Position numbers and translations under genes: made by a program
Part shown: positions 1 to 8,788 of the stretch, in pieces
Layout: each line of letters starts with the position of its first letter
How positions within the stretch are numbered: the stretch's first letter is position 1
Notes under the pieces: model-generated
What the model saw: only the letters and a program-made list of their open reading frames with translations
Told to the model about the DNA's origin: nothing
The model's database searches: none
NCBI RefSeq assembly: GCF_000272005.1
Contig: NZ_AKKU01000018.1
Span: 1 to 64,000, forward strand
DNA: 64,000 nucleotides
Direction: 5' to 3'
Origin: Alishewanella agri BL06
Lineage (GTDB): Bacteria; Pseudomonadota; Gammaproteobacteria; Enterobacterales; Alteromonadaceae

Positions 1-2
1 GA

Positions 3-23
3 AATGCCCGCTAAGCGGGCATT
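3..23 (-). terminator. Rho-independent terminator of the TonB receptor gene (tail cut by window edge)
   Basis: A hairpin with arms AATGCCCGC and GCGGGCATT around a TAA loop lies 28 bases past the receptor stop codon. Read on the minus strand it is followed by TTTC, after which the window ends, so the full U tract cannot be judged. Confidence 0.7.
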
Positions 24-50
24 AAAGACAACCAGGGAGTAACGCAGGTA

Positions 51-3005
51 TCAGAAGCGGTAACGGGCACCTAAGATGTAACGTGGGCCAAATTGCCGTG
101 CAAACAGGAATTGCTCCTCATAACGGCCGTAACCTTGTTCGGTTTCATTAGTCAGGTTAATTCCTTCAAAGAACACCGTAAAATTCTCTGTCACATCGTA
201 GTTCACGCTTAAATCCCACTGGGCATAAGCTTTAGCAAACTGCGGCGGTGCATCGGAAGAACCTTGCGACTGACCAACACCAATTAAGTAGCTATCGCGC
301 CACGCATAGGTCAGTTTTACCGACCAGCCATAGTTCTCGTAAAACAATTGTAAGTTTGCGGAATCGCTCAAACCCACTAACGGCGCCTGTTGCGTCAGGC
401 TGTTAACATCAAACTCGACATCACCATTAACGATGGTACCGTTGATACCAAAACCAAAACCGGTTTCGCCAATCAGGTGTTGCCAAGCGGCTTCAATACC
501 ATCTACTGTTTTGGAGTCCGGGCTGTTTTGTGGCTGGCTGATACTCCAGACAATCAGTGGATCGGCGCTGGTTGGTGAGATAGCGCCATTAGCATCACCA
601 TGACCATTAGCCAGCATCTGATTATAGATTGCCGTATCCGTTGGTTGTTCACCGCGCGCAGTGATATCAGCAACTGCTTGCTGGTAACGTGGACCATTTA
701 AAATGTCATGCAAACCTTCGATAGTAATATCTGTAATGGTGTTACTAATAAAGTTCTTAACACTTTTACGATAGTAACCAATAGCCGCATAACTACCTGG
801 GGCGTAATAGTATTCTAAGCTTAAATCAAGGTTGGTCGACTCGTAAGGTTGTAAATTGGTGTTACCCTGACCACCGCTCCGCGAACCAGGCTTTGGACTG
901 CCACTTAAGCTGCGACCACCACCCAAAGCCCCCAAAGGCGCGCGCGAAATACTTTTACCGACAGAAAAACGGCTGACTAAATCTTCGGTCAGATCAACAC
1001 GTAAATCCAGCATTGGTAACAGAATATTATGCGAGCCAGTTAAAGTCAGGAAGTTCGACTCTCCCGGTTCATATTGCATAATCCACTCGGACGGGCTGAC
1101 CCAGTTCACCTGACGCTCGACATCCTGCAACACACTGCTGGTGACATCGGTTTGTTCATAACGAACACCAACATTCAGCTGTACCGGAAAACTGGCAACG
1201 TCAAATTCCCAGGCTGATTGCAGATAGACGCTATCGGTCACTTCCTGCACATAGCTCTCGCCATATGGGCCATAAAAAGCATCGGGCACATAGGCGTTCT
1301 CACCTAATAGCGCTTCAGTCAGGTAAGCAGCCTGCCGTGCCACCGCTTCATCATAGCTATAGCTATAATAATAGTTACTGACTAAACCATTCCCACCACC
1401 AGAAAATTGGTCGAGGAAATTACCCGTTCCTTGCTTGGTAAACATACTATCCGGGAAAACGAAGGTAAAACTCGGATTAAAACCCGGGCCGCCTCGCAAA
1501 CCACTCCAGGCATTGGAGCCACCGAGGTTCTGATCGGTGCGGGCTACACCAGCTTTAATGGAAACTAATGGGATTTTAAAGCGCGAATTATACCAGGTGC
1601 TGTCTAGCTGAAACTGTTGAATATCAGATTCGCCTGGCGAATCAAAAAACTGACTAAAGTTAGAGTCGATTTCCGATGGATTTAAGACGTTAGTGCCGTT
1701 ACGCCATAAGATATAGGCTTGCGGAATATCACCGGTGCGATAATCGTAAAATTTGGTGATCAGCTGGTCCGATCCCAGGATAACCTGACCACTATTACCA
1801 CTGCCCTTGTCCGCACCGTTGTCGGTTTTGTTGTTGGAGTCATGGTAGTCAAAGCTGACTTTCAAATCATCAGTAACTTGCCATTCCATATTAAAACCGA
1901 TGGAAGCCGCTTTGACTTCTGTCGTACCTTTACTGGCGGTAAAAGAGCCATCATCACCGCTGATATCAGCAAACAACGCTGTACCACGCTCGTCTAACTC
2001 ATAGGCATTGATATTGTCGCCAAAGTTATTCCAGATACCCCAACCAATACCTTCGCTACCAACAATGGCGCGACTGCCGGTGTAATCTACAGTAAAAGTA
2101 ATGTCATCGGTTGCGGCATATTGCAATGTCAGTTGGCCGGTTGTTCTTTCCCGTTGGAAGTCGGTAATGCCATAGTTCATATCCTTCGGGAAGAAATAGT
2201 TGCCGGTCGGCAAACCATCGGCACCTAATGGACGCCGGTCAATAACCTGAGTTGGGTTACCCGGCAGCGGCACATTAGCCTGCCAGCCTTGGATATTGGC
2301 ATTCTGAATTTGGAAATCACGCCGCGCTTGTGAAAAAGAGAACGCGACACCAAAACGATCATCGGCAAAGGTATTGCTGTAAAGCGCTGCGAACTCAGGC
2401 GTAATGTCCTCTCCTTTTTCGTTGGAGCTATCGTGTACACCCTTACCCATTAACGCCAGCTTTTGACCTGGGCTTGCTAAGGGTTTAGCAGTAACAATAT
2501 TAACTGTCGCCCCTAAACCACCGCTTGGATTTTCAGCGCGTGCTGTTTTATACACTTCTAACGCACTGACGCCCTCTGAAGACAGGTTTTCCAGATTATA
2601 GGAACGAGTATAACCGGTACCCGGCATTTGCCGGCCATTTAAGGTAATCAGGTTAAACTCCGGCCCGAACCCGCGCACCGTGATCTGACTGCCCTCACCG
2701 TTAACCCGGCTTACCGAGACACCAGTAATACGTTGTAGTGATTCAGCTAAGTTGGTATCAGGAAATTTGCCCATTTCCTCGGAAGAAATGGCATCGACAA
2801 CCCCTGAAGACTCGCGCTTCACATCCATTGAGCGGGCCAAACTGCCGCGAATACCGCGCACCTCAATAATTTCAACCTTAGGTTCAGCATTCTCATCTGT
2901 TGCTGGCGCATCCTGCGCCAGCAGCGGCAAACTTAATCCGGATAACAGCACCATTGACACTGCGGTAGCGACCCGGCTTTTGGTAAAAGTTGTTGTTTTC
3001 ATCAT
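51..3005 (-). CDS. TonB-dependent outer-membrane receptor (probable oligosaccharide importer)
   Basis: A 984-residue protein with a signal peptide (about residues 1-30, ending near LLAQ), then a TonB-box-like stretch (IEVRGIRGSLARSMDVK), a plug domain (about 60-180, with LAESLQRITGVSVSR and ITVRGFGPEFNLITLNGR) and a long beta-barrel ending in the C-terminal aromatic RYRF. The N-terminal pattern is that of the TonB-Xanth-Caul family, whose members often import oligosaccharides. It starts 20 bases after the GH16 gene on the same strand, so the two are very probably one operon: the enzyme cuts the glucan and the receptor imports the products. The substrate (laminarin-like beta-glucan) is inferred from that neighbour. 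Two ATG codons sit in tandem at the start; either could be used, with GAGAG upstream. Confidence 0.93.
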   Translation of the reverse strand: MMKTTTFTKSRVATAVSMVLLSGLSLPLLAQDAPATDENAEPKVEIIEVRGIRGSLARSMDVKRESSGVVDAISSEEMGKFPDTNLAESLQRITGVSVSRVNGEGSQITVRGFGPEFNLITLNGRQMPGTGYTRSYNLENLSSEGVSALEVYKTARAENPSGGLGATVNIVTAKPLASPGQKLALMGKGVHDSSNEKGEDITPEFAALYSNTFADDRFGVAFSFSQARRDFQIQNANIQGWQANVPLPGNPTQVIDRRPLGADGLPTGNYFFPKDMNYGITDFQRERTTGQLTLQYAATDDITFTVDYTGSRAIVGSEGIGWGIWNNFGDNINAYELDERGTALFADISGDDGSFTASKGTTEVKAASIGFNMEWQVTDDLKVSFDYHDSNNKTDNGADKGSGNSGQVILGSDQLITKFYDYRTGDIPQAYILWRNGTNVLNPSEIDSNFSQFFDSPGESDIQQFQLDSTWYNSRFKIPLVSIKAGVARTDQNLGGSNAWSGLRGGPGFNPSFTFVFPDSMFTKQGTGNFLDQFSGGGNGLVSNYYYSYSYDEAVARQAAYLTEALLGENAYVPDAFYGPYGESYVQEVTDSVYLQSAWEFDVASFPVQLNVGVRYEQTDVTSSVLQDVERQVNWVSPSEWIMQYEPGESNFLTLTGSHNILLPMLDLRVDLTEDLVSRFSVGKSISRAPLGALGGGRSLSGSPKPGSRSGGQGNTNLQPYESTNLDLSLEYYYAPGSYAAIGYYRKSVKNFISNTITDITIEGLHDILNGPRYQQAVADITARGEQPTDTAIYNQMLANGHGDANGAISPTSADPLIVWSISQPQNSPDSKTVDGIEAAWQHLIGETGFGFGINGTIVNGDVEFDVNSLTQQAPLVGLSDSANLQLFYENYGWSVKLTYAWRDSYLIGVGQSQGSSDAPPQFAKAYAQWDLSVNYDVTENFTVFFEGINLTNETEQGYGRYEEQFLFARQFGPRYILGARYRF

Positions 3006-3025
3006 AGTCTACTCTCGTCGCACCG

Positions 3026-5665
3026 TTAGTTATTCGAAATTTCAACATTATCAATCTGATATACTGCACCCTGACCGGTTCCCCAGGCCGGGAACACCAT
3101 CAGTACGTTGATATCGCTGATATCTAAGCCGGCATCAAATAAGCTTTGCAGCGAGAAGCTGTAGCGTTGCCACTCACCAGTAACCGGCGCTACGCCATTG
3201 CTACCCACACTCAGCGCTAACTCGACTGCAGTTGCCGCTCCACTGGATTCAATCTTAAAGAACCAGCTGCTGTTTGGATTAGTTGGCGCGGAGACGACGC
3301 GCATATCAAAGCTGACACTGCCATTAGCCAGTAAAGAGGTGGCATCAAAGCTTTCACCTTCATCAGCCAGGAAGCCCAGTACGGTTTCTGGCCAACCCAG
3401 AATTTCAAACTGTGCAACCTTGCCGTACGGCGCATCAGCATCCACAACTTTTGGTACAGAACCGGCGCAGCAATCCCACAATTCCCAACCCGCTTTCACG
3501 GCGTCACGGAACAACACTAATTGGTTAGCTGCCGCGTTAGGATTAAAAATTTTCACATCATTAACCCGGAATACCGCACCCTCACCGGTGCCCCAGGCCG
3601 GGAAGATCATCAGTACGTCGATAGCACTGATGTCCAGACCAGCGTCAAACAGCGATTGCAAACTGAAGGTATAAGTCGCCCACTGACCTGTAACAGGCGC
3701 TTGACCGCCATTACCGGCACTCAGAGGTAACTCAACTGCTGAATCACCACCAGCAGCCTCTATCTTAAACATCCAGGTCGAGTCAGGATTGGCCGGCGCA
3801 TCAACCACTTTTACCGCAAATTGCACCACACCATCGGCCAGTAAGGCTGAAGCATCAAAAGCGTTACCACCACCTAAAGGCGCCCGGTTAAAGAAGCCTA
3901 ATACCGTTGGCGATGCACCTACAGTAAATTCAGCTGCTAAGGTATTGGTATCTTCGTCCAGCACTTCAATTGGCGTGCTGCCACCACAGCAGTCCCACAT
4001 TGGCCAGTCGGCGTTTTCACCGTTACTAAAAATAACCAGTTCAGGGAATGAGGCCGGTTGGGCAATTTTCACATTATCTAAACGATAAACCGCGCCATTA
4101 CCGGTATCCCAGGCTGGAAACACCATCACTACATCGATTGCGGTCAAATCCAAACCTGCCGCATCCAACATACTTAACGGGAAGGTAAAGGTTTGCCATT
4201 GGCCGGCAACCGGCGCCACACCTTCGGTACTGGAAGTCAGCGGTAATTCAACTGCGGTAGAGCCCTCAATACTTTCAACTTTGAATAACCAGGGAGTGGT
4301 AGAATTATTAGGCAAGCTCTCTACATACATATCAAAGCTGATACTGCCGTTTTCAATCAGCGGCGAGGCATCGAAAGGACTGGCGACACCAGGCGGTGTA
4401 ATAAAGGCGGAACGACTGATAAAACCGTTCACTGTAGGTTGCGGTCCGACATAAAACTCATACACATCGCCACGGTCTGCATCTGCGACCAGTGTCGGTG
4501 TAGAACCACCACAGCAATCCCAGGCTGGCCAGTTTGGATTTGGCGTACCATCAAAAATGGTTAGATTTTGCGCCACACCAGAAGAAGGAGGCGATGGGAT
4601 AGGCGCTAAGCCAGTAACCAGGGTATTGGCATCCAGATAACCATCACGGATAGTTTCACAACCTTTACCGGTATTCACATTAGCCTGGCACTGATAAACC
4701 CGCACCCAGTCAACTTCCAAAGTTTGACCATTGGCGAACGCCTCGGCATCGATACCCAGATTATTGACGTTTTCTGGCCAGTTACCACCAACAGCCAGAT
4801 TCATAATTAAGTAAAAGCGTTGGTCAAAAGGCGCAGCGTTATACTGGACTTCCAGCTTACCGGTGGCAGTATTAAAGTACTCGGCGAACCAGCCACGATG
4901 GCTTAAACCAATTAACTCACCGCGACTATTTACCCGCACCCGCGACGCTTGCTGAGTTTGATACAGATAGTCATTTACATACCAGCGAATTTCACCTTCC
5001 TGCCATTCGATAGCGTAGGTATTAAAATTGTCGGCCGGGTTAGCGCCATTCGGTAAGGCATAATCTTTACCGCTGTTAACATTACCCGGAAAATCACGGC
5101 CATAATGTAGGGTGCCATAAACACGTGATTCGACCACGCCCTCGGCATCAGTCGTTTTCAGGTTCACCGCTTCGACAATATCGATTTCGCCGGATTTTGG
5201 CCAGCCACCATAAACTTCATCAGTCGGCATCATCCAAATTGCCGGCCAGCTACCCTGACCCGTTGGCATTTTGGCGCGCACTTCAATCCGGCCATATTTC
5301 CAATCGCCCTGATATCTGGAATTCAGGCGGGCAGAGGTGTAAGGCAGGGGGGCGCCATCCTCAGCAGGTTTGGCGACAATCTTCAGGGTACCATTCGAGA
5401 CAAAAGCATTTTCAGCGCTGTCGGTATAGCATTGTTTTTCCTGGTTACCGCCGCCGCGGCAGTCTACTTCAAAAGTCCATTTACGTTGGTCAATGCTGGC
5501 ACCGTCGAATTCGTCACTCCACACCAACTTCCAGTCGCTAACTGGTACAGTTGGATCGACCGCGGTAAAGTCGGAGTTCGTTTTTACATCCCCGCCACAA
5601 CCGCTCAGCCCTGCTGCCAGTAGCACTGCAGCCAGGGGTTTCGCTGTTTTCATTTTAATTGTCAT
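3026..5665 (-). CDS. Glycoside hydrolase family 16 lipoprotein (beta-glucanase/laminarinase-like) with three C-terminal repeats
   Basis: An 879-residue predicted lipoprotein. A short signal peptide ends in the lipobox LSGC (Cys23). The GH16 domain spans about residues 43-328 and carries the family active-site motif GEIDIVE (Glu160, Asp162, Glu165), expected to hydrolyse beta-1,3 or mixed-linkage glucan by a retaining mechanism. After a Pro/Ser linker (about 353-365) come three tandem repeats of about 165 residues (366-535, 541-706, 714-879). Each has W-x-x-W/L-W-D-C-C near its start, a middle FKxE segment and an end resembling MxFPAWxTGxGAVYxxDNVKI. They are probably carbohydrate-binding beta-sandwich modules, perhaps of the ExoP C-terminal type; that identity is a guess. 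The next gene downstream is the TonB receptor. A LacI-type palindrome lies 68 bases upstream of the start. Confidence 0.93.
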   Translation of the reverse strand: MTIKMKTAKPLAAVLLAAGLSGCGGDVKTNSDFTAVDPTVPVSDWKLVWSDEFDGASIDQRKWTFEVDCRGGGNQEKQCYTDSAENAFVSNGTLKIVAKPAEDGAPLPYTSARLNSRYQGDWKYGRIEVRAKMPTGQGSWPAIWMMPTDEVYGGWPKSGEIDIVEAVNLKTTDAEGVVESRVYGTLHYGRDFPGNVNSGKDYALPNGANPADNFNTYAIEWQEGEIRWYVNDYLYQTQQASRVRVNSRGELIGLSHRGWFAEYFNTATGKLEVQYNAAPFDQRFYLIMNLAVGGNWPENVNNLGIDAEAFANGQTLEVDWVRVYQCQANVNTGKGCETIRDGYLDANTLVTGLAPIPSPPSSGVAQNLTIFDGTPNPNWPAWDCCGGSTPTLVADADRGDVYEFYVGPQPTVNGFISRSAFITPPGVASPFDASPLIENGSISFDMYVESLPNNSTTPWLFKVESIEGSTAVELPLTSSTEGVAPVAGQWQTFTFPLSMLDAAGLDLTAIDVVMVFPAWDTGNGAVYRLDNVKIAQPASFPELVIFSNGENADWPMWDCCGGSTPIEVLDEDTNTLAAEFTVGASPTVLGFFNRAPLGGGNAFDASALLADGVVQFAVKVVDAPANPDSTWMFKIEAAGGDSAVELPLSAGNGGQAPVTGQWATYTFSLQSLFDAGLDISAIDVLMIFPAWGTGEGAVFRVNDVKIFNPNAAANQLVLFRDAVKAGWELWDCCAGSVPKVVDADAPYGKVAQFEILGWPETVLGFLADEGESFDATSLLANGSVSFDMRVVSAPTNPNSSWFFKIESSGAATAVELALSVGSNGVAPVTGEWQRYSFSLQSLFDAGLDISDINVLMVFPAWGTGQGAVYQIDNVEISNN

Positions 5666-5732
5666 ACCCTGAATTCCTGTTTTTTCACCTTGTCACGCCA
5701 GCGGCAGGCGACGCCAAACCGCCCACCAAAAA

Positions 5733-5748
5733 ATGTAAGCGCTTACAT
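5733..5748. promoter_or_regulatory. LacI-family-type operator palindrome upstream of the GH16-TonB receptor operon
   Basis: A perfect 16-bp palindrome, ATGTAAGCGCTTACAT, has the central CG and the TGTAAGCGCTTACA core typical of LacI/GalR family operators at sugar-use genes. It sits 68 bases upstream of the GH16 start codon. No LacI-type regulator is encoded in this window, so the partner would be elsewhere. Confidence 0.7.
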
Positions 5749-5845
5749 AAGGTAGAACAAGAATTTTCAGCCGTCAATGCACTGTGTAAAAAAAGCTCAG
5801 ATTTAATTCGGTATCACTGTAGGGTAAGTAGCACAACAGTGACAC

Positions 5846-5878
5846 AAATAAAAAGGCGGCCATTGGTTAGCCGCCTTA
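5846..5878 (-). terminator. Rho-independent terminator of glmS
   Basis: The arms AAGGCGGC (5853-5860) and GCCGCCTT (5870-5877) flank a 9-base loop. On the minus strand the hairpin is followed by a T-rich tail (complement of the A-run at 5849-5854). It lies 34 bases after the glmS stop codon. Confidence 0.85.
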
Positions 5879-5911
5879 GAATGATGCGAAAAACGTTAAA
5901 AAAACCCGATA

Positions 5912-7741
5912 TTATTCGACCGTAACAGATTTTGCCAAATTACGCGGCTGGTCTACGTCGGTACCCTTGATAATGGCCACATAGTAGCTCAGTAACTGCA
6001 GTGGCAGGGTGTAGACGATGGGCGCCAGAATATCAGCCACATGCGGCACATTGATAACGCGCATGGTGGCATCTGATTTAAAGCGGGCATTGGCATCGGC
6101 GAACACATACAGAATACCGCCGCGGGCACGCACTTCTTCCACGTTCGACTGTAGTTTCTCCAGCAGATCGTTATTGGGTGCAACAACGATAATTGGCATA
6201 TCGGCATCGATCAGCGCCAGCGGGCCATGCTTTAACTCGCCGGCGGCATAGGCTTCAGCGTGGATATAGGAAATTTCTTTTAGCTTTAACGCCCCTTCCA
6301 TCGCGATAGGATACTGATCGCCACGACCGAGGAACAACGCATGGTGCTTGTCGGCAAACTCTTCTGCCAAAGCTTCAATTTGCGGCGCCAGCGTCAGTGT
6401 TTCTTCCAGCTTGGCTGGCAGGCTGCGCAGGGCGGCTGTTAGCTCACGCTGTTGCTCCAGCGTTAAACCGTTATATTTACCCACCGCCAGTGTTAACATC
6501 GCCAGGCCCACTAACTGGGTGGTAAAGGCTTTGGTGGAGGCAACACCGATTTCGGCGCCGGCACGGGTCATAAAGGCCAGATCCGATTCGCGCACCAGCG
6601 ACGAGCCGGCGACGTTACAAATAGTCAGACTGCCCAGATAACCGGCTTCTTTCGCCAAGCGCAGTGCCGCCAGAGTGTCGGCCGTTTCACCGGATTGTGA
6701 AATGCTTACCAGCAGGCTGTTTGGCTGCACAAAGGATTTACGGTAGCGGAACTCAGAAGCAATTTCGACATTACAGGACACGCCAGCCAGCGCTTCCAAC
6801 CAGTAACGGGCAACCATACCCGAGTGGTAGCTGGTGCCGCAGGCGACGATTTGAATATGTTTTACTTTTTTAAACAGCTCAGCCGCGCCATTGCCAAAGG
6901 TTTCATCCAGCACGCTGTCGCTGCTAAGCCGGCCTTCCAGCGTGTTATTGATCGCACTTGGCTGCTCGTAGATTTCTTTTAGCATAAAGTGGCGGTACTG
7001 GCCTTTGTCGCCGGCGTCATAGCTAACGTTAGACTCATGCACTTCGCGCTCGACCGCCTGGCCGTTTTTATCAAAAATACTAACACTGTGGCGGGTAATT
7101 TCGGCCACATCGCCTTCTTCTAAAAAGATAAAGCGGCGGGTAACAGGTAGCAGCGCCAGCTGATCCGAGGCGATAAAGTTTTCACCAATACCCAGACCAA
7201 TCACCAGCGGGCTGCCCGAGCGGGCTACTACCACGCGGCTGGCATCGGTTTTATCCAGCAGCACAGTACCATAAGCACCGTGTAATTGTTTTACCGCAGC
7301 CTGCACCGCAGTCAGTAATGAACTGTGGCTTTTTAGCTCTTCTTCAACCAGGTGGGCAATCACCTCAGTGTCAGTATCAGAAGTGAAGATATAGCCTTTG
7401 GCTTTTAAAGCGTCGCGTAATACGGCGTGGTTCTCGATAATACCGTTATGCACCACCGTAATGTTGCTGGAAACATGCGGGTGGGCATTGCGCTCGCTTG
7501 GTTCACCATGGGTAGCCCAGCGGGTATGAGCGATACCGGTACCGCCGGGAACCGGCTGCGCGGCAACCGCATCCGCCAGCTCTTTCACCTTACCCAGGCG
7601 GCGCAAACGTTGCAGTTCGCCACTGTCGTTAACTACTGCCACACCGGCAGAATCATAGCCGCGGTACTCCAGCCGGCGTAAACCTTCGACCAGAATATCT
7701 ACCACATCCCGTTGCGCGACCGCGCCGACAATACCACACAT
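5912..7741 (-). CDS. glmS: Glutamine--fructose-6-phosphate aminotransferase (isomerizing)
   Basis: A 609-residue cytosolic enzyme making glucosamine-6-phosphate from fructose-6-phosphate and glutamine, the entry step to UDP-GlcNAc for peptidoglycan and LPS. It starts [10 protein letters not shown], so Cys2 becomes the N-terminal nucleophile of the class II glutaminase domain (about 1-240; TRWATHGEP and HNGIIEN are visible). Two SIS isomerase domains follow (about 285-600; [13 protein letters not shown]), ending in the conserved [11 protein letters not shown]. Length matches the E. coli enzyme. It follows the DeoR-type regulator gene by 54 bases on the same strand and has its own terminator. 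glmU lies about 17 kb away instead of next door. Confidence 0.98.
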   Translation of the reverse strand: MCGIVGAVAQRDVVDILVEGLRRLEYRGYDSAGVAVVNDSGELQRLRRLGKVKELADAVAAQPVPGGTGIAHTRWATHGEPSERNAHPHVSSNITVVHNGIIENHAVLRDALKAKGYIFTSDTDTEVIAHLVEEELKSHSSLLTAVQAAVKQLHGAYGTVLLDKTDASRVVVARSGSPLVIGLGIGENFIASDQLALLPVTRRFIFLEEGDVAEITRHSVSIFDKNGQAVEREVHESNVSYDAGDKGQYRHFMLKEIYEQPSAINNTLEGRLSSDSVLDETFGNGAAELFKKVKHIQIVACGTSYHSGMVARYWLEALAGVSCNVEIASEFRYRKSFVQPNSLLVSISQSGETADTLAALRLAKEAGYLGSLTICNVAGSSLVRESDLAFMTRAGAEIGVASTKAFTTQLVGLAMLTLAVGKYNGLTLEQQRELTAALRSLPAKLEETLTLAPQIEALAEEFADKHHALFLGRGDQYPIAMEGALKLKEISYIHAEAYAAGELKHGPLALIDADMPIIVVAPNNDLLEKLQSNVEEVRARGGILYVFADANARFKSDATMRVINVPHVADILAPIVYTLPLQLLSYYVAIIKGTDVDQPRNLAKSVTVE

Positions 7742-7795
7742 AGCTATACTCCAATAAGTGACTAAATAAATTCTAAATTATCGAGGTCAGGTTAA

Positions 7796-8563
7796 TCAGG
7801 CCTGAACCCGGATCACCCGTACCCCGTGTTGTGTAATTTCTGCGGCGGCGGCTTCGGGTAGACCGGTATCGGTCACTAACACCTTAACCAGCGACCAGGG
7901 CAGTTCCAGATTATGGATTTTGCGTCCCAACTTGTCGGACTCCAGCATCACTATCACTTCGCGTGATACTTCCGCCATCACCCGGCTTAAACTATACAGC
8001 TCGTTATAGGTAGTGGTGCCACGCGCCAGATCGATACCATCGGCACCAATAAATAACTGATCAAAATCATAGTTGCGTAACATCTGCTCTGCCAGTTGGC
8101 CCTGAAAAGCTTCCGATTGCGGATCCCAGGTACCGCCAGTCATCAGCAGCGTCGGTTCGTTTTCCAGCTCGCGCAGCGCATTGGCAATTGCCAGCGAGTT
8201 GGTCATTACCACCAAACCGCGTTTTTGCGCCAGCTCAGGTAACAAGGCCGCCGTGGTGCGGCCACTGTCGATAATAATCCGGTAATGATCTTTAATCAGC
8301 GCCGCCGCTGCTTTGGCAATCGCCAACTTTCGCTCTGAAACTTTTTCCAGGCTGCTGTCTGAGACAAAGTCCTGTGGCACCGGCACAGCACCACCATAGC
8401 GGCGCAATAACAATCCCGCAGCCTCTAATGCCGTTAAGTCTTTACGAATCGTCACTTCGGAGGTTTGAAATTGCTCGGCTAACTGCTCAACAGTCACTTC
8501 GCCCTGCTGTTGCAGGCGGGCGACGATCAGATGGCGGCGTTGCTGGGTATTACGCTTATTCAT
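7796..8563 (-). CDS. DeoR-family transcriptional regulator, probable controller of glmS
   Basis: A 255-residue protein with an N-terminal DeoR helix-turn-helix (about 6-60: VTVEQLAEQFQTSEVTIRKDLTALEAAGLLLRRYGGA in part) and a C-terminal sugar-phosphate-sensing domain (about 75-235) with the family marks SGRTT, NSLAIANAL, GGTWDP and GADGID. The family usually senses a phosphorylated sugar. Its place 54 bases upstream of glmS suggests amino-sugar control, as in Shewanella-like genomes where a DeoR gene sits between glmU and glmS. The effector (glucosamine-6-phosphate or similar) is inference. A cluster of TTTCG repeats directly upstream may be its own operator. Confidence 0.92.
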   Translation of the reverse strand: MNKRNTQQRRHLIVARLQQQGEVTVEQLAEQFQTSEVTIRKDLTALEAAGLLLRRYGGAVPVPQDFVSDSSLEKVSERKLAIAKAAAALIKDHYRIIIDSGRTTAALLPELAQKRGLVVMTNSLAIANALRELENEPTLLMTGGTWDPQSEAFQGQLAEQMLRNYDFDQLFIGADGIDLARGTTTYNELYSLSRVMAEVSREVIVMLESDKLGRKIHNLELPWSLVKVLVTDTGLPEAAAAEITQHGVRVIRVQA

Positions 8564-8566
8564 TTC

Positions 8567-8591
8567 TTTCGCTTAAGTTTCGAAACGAAAC
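8567..8591. promoter_or_regulatory. Candidate DeoR-type operator (TTTCG/CGAAA repeats)
   Basis: TTTCG occurs at 8567-8571, and GTTTCGAAACGAAAC spans 8577-8591, which is an inverted plus a direct repeat of the pentamer. Such TTTCG arrays are operator elements of several DeoR-family repressors. It lies 4-28 bases upstream of the regulator start codon, as expected for autorepression. No binding data are available. Confidence 0.45.
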
Positions 8592-8657
8592 ATATTTTAA
8601 TGATCTTTGTTGCTTTTGCAAGCAACCAAGATAAGAAAATAATTTAATGATAACTAT

Positions 8658-8686
8658 TTGCATTTAGATCTAAAGAAGACTATAGT
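8658..8686 (+). promoter_or_regulatory. Sigma-70-type promoter of the candidate small RNA
   Basis: A -35-like TTGCAT (8658-8663) and a -10-like TATAGT (8681-8686) are separated by an optimal 17 bp. Transcription would start near 8693. No protein gene follows on this strand before the terminator at 8762-8788. Confidence 0.6.
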
Positions 8687-8692
8687 AACAAG

Positions 8693-8788
8693 GTCGATGG
8701 AGAGAGCGGGCCTAGCCCGAATAGGGATGTTCTGGTCGTTGTAAAATTTGTCCTGCATTGCCGGGGAGCTTAGGCTCCCCGATTTTTT
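8693..8788 (+). ncRNA. Candidate small regulatory RNA, about 96 nt
   Basis: The unit is bounded by a well-spaced promoter and by a strong intrinsic terminator: arms CGGGGAGC (8762-8769) and GCTCCCCG (8774-8781), loop TTAG, then ATTTTTT (8782-8788). A second small hairpin, CGGGC-CTA-GCCCG, lies near its 5' end, and a U-rich single-stranded stretch (about 8728-8753) separates the two, which is the usual plan of an Hfq-dependent RNA. I do not recognise it as a known family (not Spot 42, RyhB, GlmY or GlmZ by eye). It contains a 15-codon reading frame from 8697 with no convincing ribosome site, so a leader peptide is possible but less likely. It sits between the deoR-glmS pair and the 3' end of the sensor kinase, whose stop codon it just overlaps. 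Confidence 0.6.

Noticed and set aside
8762-8788. Hairpin as terminator of the minus-strand sensor kinase
   Set aside because: On the minus strand the stem is followed by GCAATG with no T-run. The T-run is on the plus strand, which fits the small-RNA reading better.
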